From assembly GCA_001626655.1 (NCBI GenBank), contig LUOC01000061.1:1-10771 (forward strand): a DNA stretch of 10,771 nt, read 5' to 3'. Both the position numbers and the translations under genes were made by a program. The notes beneath the pieces were generated by a model. It saw only the letters and a list, made by a program, of their open reading frames with translations. It did not search any database and had not been told where the DNA came from. Position 1 is the stretch's first letter; every line of letters begins with the position of its first letter. Positions 6,848-10,771 of this stretch are shown piece after piece. The stretch comes from Fidelibacterota bacterium REDSEA-S14_B6 (GTDB taxonomy: Bacteria > Fidelibacterota > Marinisomatia > Marinisomatales > S15-B10).

Positions 6848-7330
6848 ATGGGTATGAACTGTGAAGAGTGTACAAGGCGTCAGTTCTTGAGGCGGTCGGC
6901 AACGGTCACCGGAACAACTGTTCTCGGTTCGCTCTGGCTGGAGGCGTGCTCTGATCCCACCGCTCCGCCGGATACAGGGGGAGGTGGCCGCCGGAAGGGT
7001 GTTACCATCACGCTTGACACATCGCTCTCTCGATACAGCGCCCTCGGTAAGGTCGGCGGCACTTTAGCTCTGGACGGCGGCGACCTCCCCGGTCTGCCGA
7101 GTGATGGTCTCCTGATTGTACGGGAATCGGTCACGGTTGTCCGGGCGTTCAGTAGAAGCTGTACACACCGGGGCTGTACGGTTAATCCTTTCAGCGGCGG
7201 AGTCGCTAATTGCGACTGCCACGGCAGTCAGTTCGACACTCAAGGGAAGGTAAAGCAGGGGCCCGCCACATCGAGCCTTTTTGAATACGACGCCTCCATC
7301 GCCGATGGGATCATCACCATTACCGTCTGA
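6848..7330 (+). CDS. Tat-exported Rieske 2Fe-2S lipoprotein
   Basis: A 160-residue Rieske protein. A twin-arginine signal (TRRQFLRRS, residues 9-17) and a hydrophobic stretch end at LEAC, suggesting Tat export and lipid attachment at Cys34; glutamate at the -2 position is unusual for a lipobox. A Gly-rich linker follows (TGGGGRR). The cluster ligands are CTHRGC (Cys105, His107) and CDCHGS (Cys122, His125), and Cys110 and Cys124 are placed to form the disulfide of high-potential Rieske proteins. QFDTQGKVKQGPA completes the fold. There is a CxxC (Cys5, Cys8) before the Tat motif. The frame stays open back to 6677, but that part lies over the DJ-1 gene and is a shadow; ATG 6848 (or 6854) after the DJ-1 stop is the sensible start. 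No cytochrome b or other redox partner is adjacent, so it may be an orphan electron carrier. Confidence 0.9.
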   Translation: MGMNCEECTRRQFLRRSATVTGTTVLGSLWLEACSDPTAPPDTGGGGRRKGVTITLDTSLSRYSALGKVGGTLALDGGDLPGLPSDGLLIVRESVTVVRAFSRSCTHRGCTVNPFSGGVANCDCHGSQFDTQGKVKQGPATSSLFEYDASIADGIITITV

Positions 7331-7360
7331 ATTCTCCCTCTGAATTCGTCGCCGGAATTC
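7329..7360 (+). repeat. Three GAATTC hexamers at exact 13-base spacing
   Basis: GAATTC occurs at 7329-7334, 7342-7347 and 7355-7360, an exact 13-base period in the gap after the Rieske stop. The first two copies share the longer TCTGAATTC. The first overlaps the stop codon. It lies upstream of the M28 gene, where a promoter or operator could sit. No clear -35/-10 pair is seen, so any function is open and chance is possible. Confidence 0.4.
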
Positions 7361-7399
7361 CGTAAACTTTCGCTTCTTCCTTTTGAGACAGAAACAAGT

Positions 7400-7405
7400 A
7401 AGGAG
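7400..7405 (+). promoter_or_regulatory. Shine-Dalgarno of the M28 gene
   Basis: AAGGAG lies 8 bases before ATG 7414. It is one of the strongest ribosome binding sites in the window and fixes the start of the M28 lipoprotein, in agreement with the lipobox that follows. Confidence 0.75.
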
Positions 7406-7413
7406 CCGTTGAA

Positions 7414-8673
7414 ATGAATCTTCGACGTTACGCGTCGCTTCCACTTCTGGTGCTGATGGGATGCGCCACACCCCCTTCCACCACAGCGCCGGCCGTTACG
7501 ACAGTAAATGCAATCTCAACATTAGATGCCGCATTTGATGCTGAGGCCCAAGGTAAACTGGAGCAGCAGTTCGACTCATACCTCAACCGCGAAAACCTTC
7601 GTGACTGGATGAAGCACATGTCTTCCAGACCGCACCATGTCGGTTCGCCCTGGAGTAAGCAGAATGCCGAGTTCATCGCCGCCAAGTTTGAGGCGTGGGG
7701 GTACGACGCTGAGATCGAGCAGTTCGACGTCCTGCTGCCGATTCCGAAAGTGAGGGTTCTGGAAATGGTGGAACCGGAGAAGTTCACCGCTGCCCTTAGA
7801 GAGCCGGAGCTGGAGGCGGACGCTTCCTCCGTCGTGAGAGAGAACCTTCTTCCGGGGTACAACGCCTTCTCCGCCGATGGTGATGTGACCGCCGAACTGG
7901 TCTATGTGAATTACGGCATCCCTGCCGATTATGAGGTGTTGGAGCGGCACGGCATCGATGTGAAAGGGAAGATTATCATCGCCCGTTACGGCGGTTCCTG
8001 GCGCGGCATCAAGCCGAAAGTGGCATATGAGAAAGGGGCTATCGGCTGCATCATCTACTCCGATCCCAAGGATGACGGTTACTTCCGCGGGGATGTCTAT
8101 CCCGAGGGCTCTTACCGAATGGCACACGGCGTCCAGCGGGGCTCGGTTGTGGACATGCCCATGTTTCCCGGGGACCCCCTCACGCCGGGCTATGGTGCTG
8201 TGGACGGTGCCGAGCGCCTCGACATTGAAGACGCCCCCACCATTATGAAGATTCCTGTTCTCCCCATCTCCTATGCTGACGCCCAGCCTCTGTTGGAGGC
8301 GATTGAAGGACCTGTGGCACCCGACCACTGGAAAGGAGCTCTGCCTATAACCTATCACATAGGACCGGGACCAGCGAAGGTGCACCTGAAGCTTGAGTTC
8401 GAATGGAAGCTGAGAACTGCTTACAATCCATGGTCTCTCTCATGGAAGAGGCCCGTGCCATCGGTGAACTCGCCAAGACAGGATGGCGCCCCAAGCGGAC
8501 CATCATCTATGCAGGCTGGGACGCTGAAGAGCCGGGTCTCCTCGGCTCCACAGAATGGGTGGAGCACCACAAGAAAGAACTCGATGAAAAGATGGTGGTC
8601 TACATTAATACTGACGGCACTACACGGGGATTCCTTGGAATCGGCGGATCACATACATTGGAGAAGTTTGTGA
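7414..8673 (+). pseudogene. M28B peptidase (glutamate carboxypeptidase II-like), N-terminal fragment
   Basis: N-terminal half of a secreted zinc aminopeptidase/carboxypeptidase of the glutamate carboxypeptidase II group (M28B). A lipoprotein signal ends in LMGC (Cys17). Then come the N-terminal part of the protease domain (HMSSRPHHVGSPW), a protease-associated domain near residues 155-290 (GKIIIARYGGSWRG, IIYSDPKDDGYF, GDPLTPGYGAVDG) and LPISYADAQPLL. Homology runs to LEFEWKLRTAYN at 8427. In the family this continues into a segment with the zinc ligands His and bridging Asp (GNHRDAWVFG type). Here that segment is absent and the frame runs on as unrelated sequence to 8673. The remainder of the enzyme resumes in another frame from 8430. 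Adding both fragments and the missing ~34 residues gives ~753 residues, the normal family length. Either a decayed gene or an assembly error. Confidence 0.85.
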
Positions 8674-9575
8674 ACGAAGTGAGGAGCGAAGTGAAAGATC
8701 CTCTCGTAAATGTTTCCCTTCAGGATCGACTCCGCGCAAGGATAAGAGTTGACGGAAATAAGTATGCGGAGAGAGAGGACATTCCCATCGGAGCCCTAGG
8801 CTCAGGTTCGGACTATACCGCTTTCATTCATCATTTGGGAATCTCATCTCTGAACATGGGGATGAATGGAGAAGCCGGCGGCGGCTCCTACCACTCCATC
8901 TACGACACTTTCGATCACTACACACGATTCATGGACCCCGATTTTGTTTATGGCGTAACACTCTCCAAAGCGACAGGACGAACAACTCTCCGTCTTGCTG
9001 ATGCGACCGTACTTCCATTCCGATTTACGAATTTTGTTGACCATGTGGAGGTATACATCGATCAGCTGAAAGAGATGGCAAAAAAAGTGAAGGAAGAGAC
9101 GGAGCGGACCAACAGGCTCATAGAGAAGAACGCTTATTCTCTTTCCGTCCATCCTGACAGAAAATACGTTCCGCCCGGCAAGCACGGTTCTGTGCCGGAT
9201 TTCGATTTTTTACCGGTCGATAACGCAGTCTCACGCCTTAGAACAAGTGCCGAAAAGTATGAAATGGCCCTTACCAAAAGTGTAACAGAGAACGGTCGCC
9301 CTGCCGGCGCAACCGCGCGGAATTTGAACCAGATCCTCATGAAAGTAGAGCGGGCCATGACAAGGGGCGATGGTCTTCCGAGGCGGCCGTGGTTCAAGCA
9401 CATGATCTATGCGCCCGGCTTCTACACGGGCTACGGCGTGAAGACCCTTCCCGGAATCCGTGAGGGGCTGGAAGAGCGGAAGTGGGAGGAGGTCAATCTC
9501 TTTATCGGCGAAGTGTCGGCGGCTCTAGACCGCGTAGCAGATGAAGTTGACGCCGCCGCTTCACTTTTGAAATAG
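8403..9575 (+). pseudogene. M28B peptidase, C-terminal fragment (catalytic remainder and dimerization domain)
   Basis: The rest of the M28B peptidase in the frame one base back from the N-terminal fragment. Homology begins about 8430 (MVSLMEEARAIGEL). WDAEEPGLLGS carries the catalytic base Glu (8526-8528) and a zinc-ligand Glu (8529-8531). NTDGTT supplies the ligand Asp (8613-8615), GSGSDYTAFIHHLGISS follows, and SYHSIYDTFDHY supplies the ligand His (8892-8894). From about 9028 a helical transferrin-receptor-type dimerization domain extends to the end (HMIYAPGFYTGYG, then WEEVNLFIGEVSAAL). Three of five zinc ligands are present; the other two fall in the missing stretch. The ATG at 8403 is not a credible independent start, because bases up to 8427 code for the upstream fragment in the other frame. 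An isolated product would lack a signal peptide and a complete metal site. Confidence 0.85.
8425..8432 (+). other. Junction of an internal, out-of-frame deletion
   Basis: Family sequence stops in one frame at the Asn codon 8425-8427 and restarts in another at ATG 8430. Keeping frame requires missing DNA of length 1 mod 3. Aligned from memory with human glutamate carboxypeptidase II the gap is about 34 codons, consistent with about 100 bases. No repeat is visible at the junction. Confidence 0.75.
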
Positions 9576-9580
9576 GAGAG
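9574..9580 (+). promoter_or_regulatory. Shine-Dalgarno of the amidohydrolase
   Basis: AGGAGAG overlaps the M28 stop and ends 5 bases before ATG 9586. It identifies 9586 as the original initiation codon, although that ATG is not in the frame of the enzyme body. ATG 9581 touches the site and is too close to be used. Confidence 0.65.
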
Positions 9581-9585
9581 ATGCC

Positions 9586-10751
9586 ATGTTGAAAAGAACG
9601 GTTCGGACACTCCTAATGCACGGCTCATCGATGGTATTGCAGACGGGGCGCGTAACCAAATCACTGTCCTGATCTCGGATGGGAAGATTGAGTCCATCAG
9701 AAAGAACGGCCGCGTGCCGGCCGGCTACGAGACAGTGGACATCGCCGGCGGTACACTGCTTCCGGGGTTCATTGATGCACACACTCACATTCGGTCGCTG
9801 TCATCGGCCAAACGTGCACTCGAATCAGGCGTGACAACTCTGCGGAGCGCCAGTACGCCCAACTATCAGGACGTCACTATTCGAGAGCTGGTGAAGTCCG
9901 GCGTGCTTGCTGGTCCCTATATGGTGGCGGCGGGCGTCTTCGTAACGCCGAATCTCGGAGAGTCGGTTCTGGCCGATCCCCGCCTGGGAGCCCTCATGGG
10001 TGGCGTCAACAGTGAAGAAGAGCTTCGGACGCTGGTCAGAATTAACGCCGACCGTGGCGTGGACGTGATCAAGACGCGCGGGACTGAACGGGCCGGTCTG
10101 CCGCACACCGATCCACGTAAACAGACGTACACGCAGGCGCAACTCTCCGCTATTGTTGATGAAGCGGCTAGGCACAACATTCCGGTGATGGCGCACGCCC
10201 ACGGAGATGAAGGAGGTTACGCTGCAGTGGCGGCTGGTGTTCGGAGCATTGAGCACGGCACTTACCTCAGTGACCGCACCTTGAACCTGATGAAAAAGAA
10301 CGGGACCTTCCTCGTGCCAACATTTTCTACGGTTGTTGACCTCACCGAGCCCGGCGGTGACTATGATAATCCTGTCCTTTTCATCCGGGGTCAGCACATG
10401 CTGCCGGCGTTGGAGTGGACAGTGAAACGGGCCTATGAGATGGGCGTCAAGATCGCTACGGGAGCCGATACCGGTTACGGCCCTGAGAGTGTCACCCGCG
10501 TCGGAATGGAGATTGCCAACTTCGTAAGGCTGGGCATGACACCCATGGACGCCATCAGGTCCGCTACCAGTGTGGGGGCTGAACTCCTGCAAATCACCGA
10601 CCGGACTGGAACTGTCACGGTCGGGAAAGAGGCTGATCTCATCGCCGTGCCAGACAATCCTCTGGAGGATATACGTGCGGTTCAGGATGTGGTGCTGGTC
10701 ATAAGCAACGGTGTGATTGTCCTTAACCGACTCCCCTTTCAAAAGGAATAA
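9586..10751 (+). CDS. Amidohydrolase (imidazolonepropionase-like), N-terminus frameshifted
   Basis: Metal-dependent amidohydrolase of the imidazolonepropionase-like group, a TIM barrel that hydrolyses amide or ester bonds, often in peptides or cyclic amides. The metal site is complete: HTH after PGFIDA (His 9780-9782 and 9786-9788), Lys in VIKTRG (10071-10073), His in MAHAHGDEG (10194-10202), His in SIEHGTYLS (10254-10256) and Asp in GADTGYG (10467-10469). The C-terminal GTVTVGKEADLIAV returns to the beta-sandwich. The body is open in frame from 9576, and conserved N-terminal strands (NARLIDGIADG, VLISDGKIESI) are readable from about 9615, but this frame has no ATG, GTG or TTG before GTG 9714. 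The ribosome binding site serves ATG 9586 in the other frame, which starts like a signal peptide (MLKRTVRTLL) and stops at 9671. A missing base in the A run at 9592-9595, or a short deletion, explains it. As it stands the gene may be non-functional. Confidence 0.82.
10744..10747 (+). promoter_or_regulatory. Shine-Dalgarno of the next gene
   Basis: AGGA within the last codons of the amidohydrolase, 7 bases before ATG 10755. It supports a closely linked downstream gene. Confidence 0.5.
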
Positions 10752-10754
10752 GTG

Positions 10755-10771
10755 ATGAAATTGAAAAATTA
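10755..10771 (+). CDS. Start of a downstream gene, 3' partial
   Basis: ATG at 10755 follows the amidohydrolase stop by three bases and has a ribosome binding site. Only MKLKN is visible before the window ends. The two lysines would fit a signal peptide start, but nothing more can be said. Confidence 0.45.

Noticed and set aside
7576..8385. 269-codon open frame on the minus strand
   Set aside because: It overlaps clear M28 protease and PA-domain coding sequence on the plus strand, with no recognisable motif of its own.
8403..8430. Programmed frameshift or restart in the M28 gene
   Set aside because: A frameshift would not restore the missing residues with two zinc ligands, so recoding cannot explain the junction.
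9586..9600. Programmed -1 frameshift in the amidohydrolase
   Set aside because: The A-run is short, does not form a standard slippery heptamer in the correct phase, and no downstream stem-loop is evident. A mutation or sequencing error is simpler.
9714..9716. GTG 9714 as the genuine start of the amidohydrolase
   Set aside because: It has no ribosome binding site and would discard the conserved strands NARLIDG and VLISDGKIESI, which are readable upstream in the same frame.
9825..10742. 305-codon open frame on the minus strand
   Set aside because: It lies opposite the amidohydrolase, whose metal-binding residues are all recognisable. The antisense product shows no familiar motif and is a codon-bias shadow.

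Overview
The window is a densely packed stretch of bacterial chromosome with every supportable gene on the + strand. No gap between genes exceeds about 85 bases, and many junctions are start/stop overlaps. I see no tRNA, rRNA, CRISPR array, insertion sequence or convincing terminator. Base composition looks moderately GC-rich by eye. Lipobox signal peptides, a Tat-type Rieske lipoprotein and secreted metallohydrolases point to a free-living respiratory bacterium, probably with a Gram-negative type envelope. A marine FCB-like lineage such as Marinimicrobia is a guess from the gene content, not something the sequence proves.

Layout. Bases 2-847 are the 3' part of an FMN-dependent L-lactate dehydrogenase (LldD type). 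Then come a secreted DUF885 metallohydrolase (861-2618) and a six-helix DUF998-like membrane protein (2615-3307) joined by an ATGA overlap. Next is a tandem pair of glyceraldehyde-3-phosphate dehydrogenase paralogues (3344-4360 and 4357-5370) joined by a GTGA overlap, followed by a 32-residue membrane peptide joined by a TTGA overlap (5367-5465). A lipoprotein made of six exact 24-residue MORN/YwqK-like repeats (5479-6033), a 44-residue membrane peptide (6065-6199), a DJ-1/PfpI protein (6208-6846) and a Tat-exported Rieske 2Fe-2S lipoprotein (6848-7330) follow. The window ends with a broken M28 glutamate-carboxypeptidase-like lipoprotein (7414-9575), an amidohydrolase with a disrupted N-terminus (9586-10751) and the first codons of another gene (10755 onward).

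The most interesting element is the GAPDH pair. The second copy is canonical: Cys150, His177, the Thr208-Gly209 phosphate loop and Arg231. The first copy is full length and in frame but has lost the catalytic cysteine (Ser153), the phosphate-loop glycine (Pro212) and the phosphate-binding arginine (Asn234). It keeps the NAD-binding fold signatures and the active-site histidine, and its S-loop is unusually arginine-rich. This looks like a maintained pseudo-enzyme made together with an active partner. A regulatory or heteromeric role is my inference.

The 3' third carries two separate reading-frame lesions about 1.2 kb apart. In the M28 gene roughly 100 bases are missing exactly where two zinc ligands should be. 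In the amidohydrolase the only start with a good ribosome binding site is in a different frame from the conserved N-terminal strands. These are either real gene decay or assembly errors, and reads across 8427-8430 and 9586-9617 would decide.

Functionally the window mixes central carbon metabolism (lactate oxidation, GAPDH) with secreted hydrolases (DUF885, M28, amidohydrolase) and small envelope proteins. Apart from the GAPDH pair there is no obvious single pathway.
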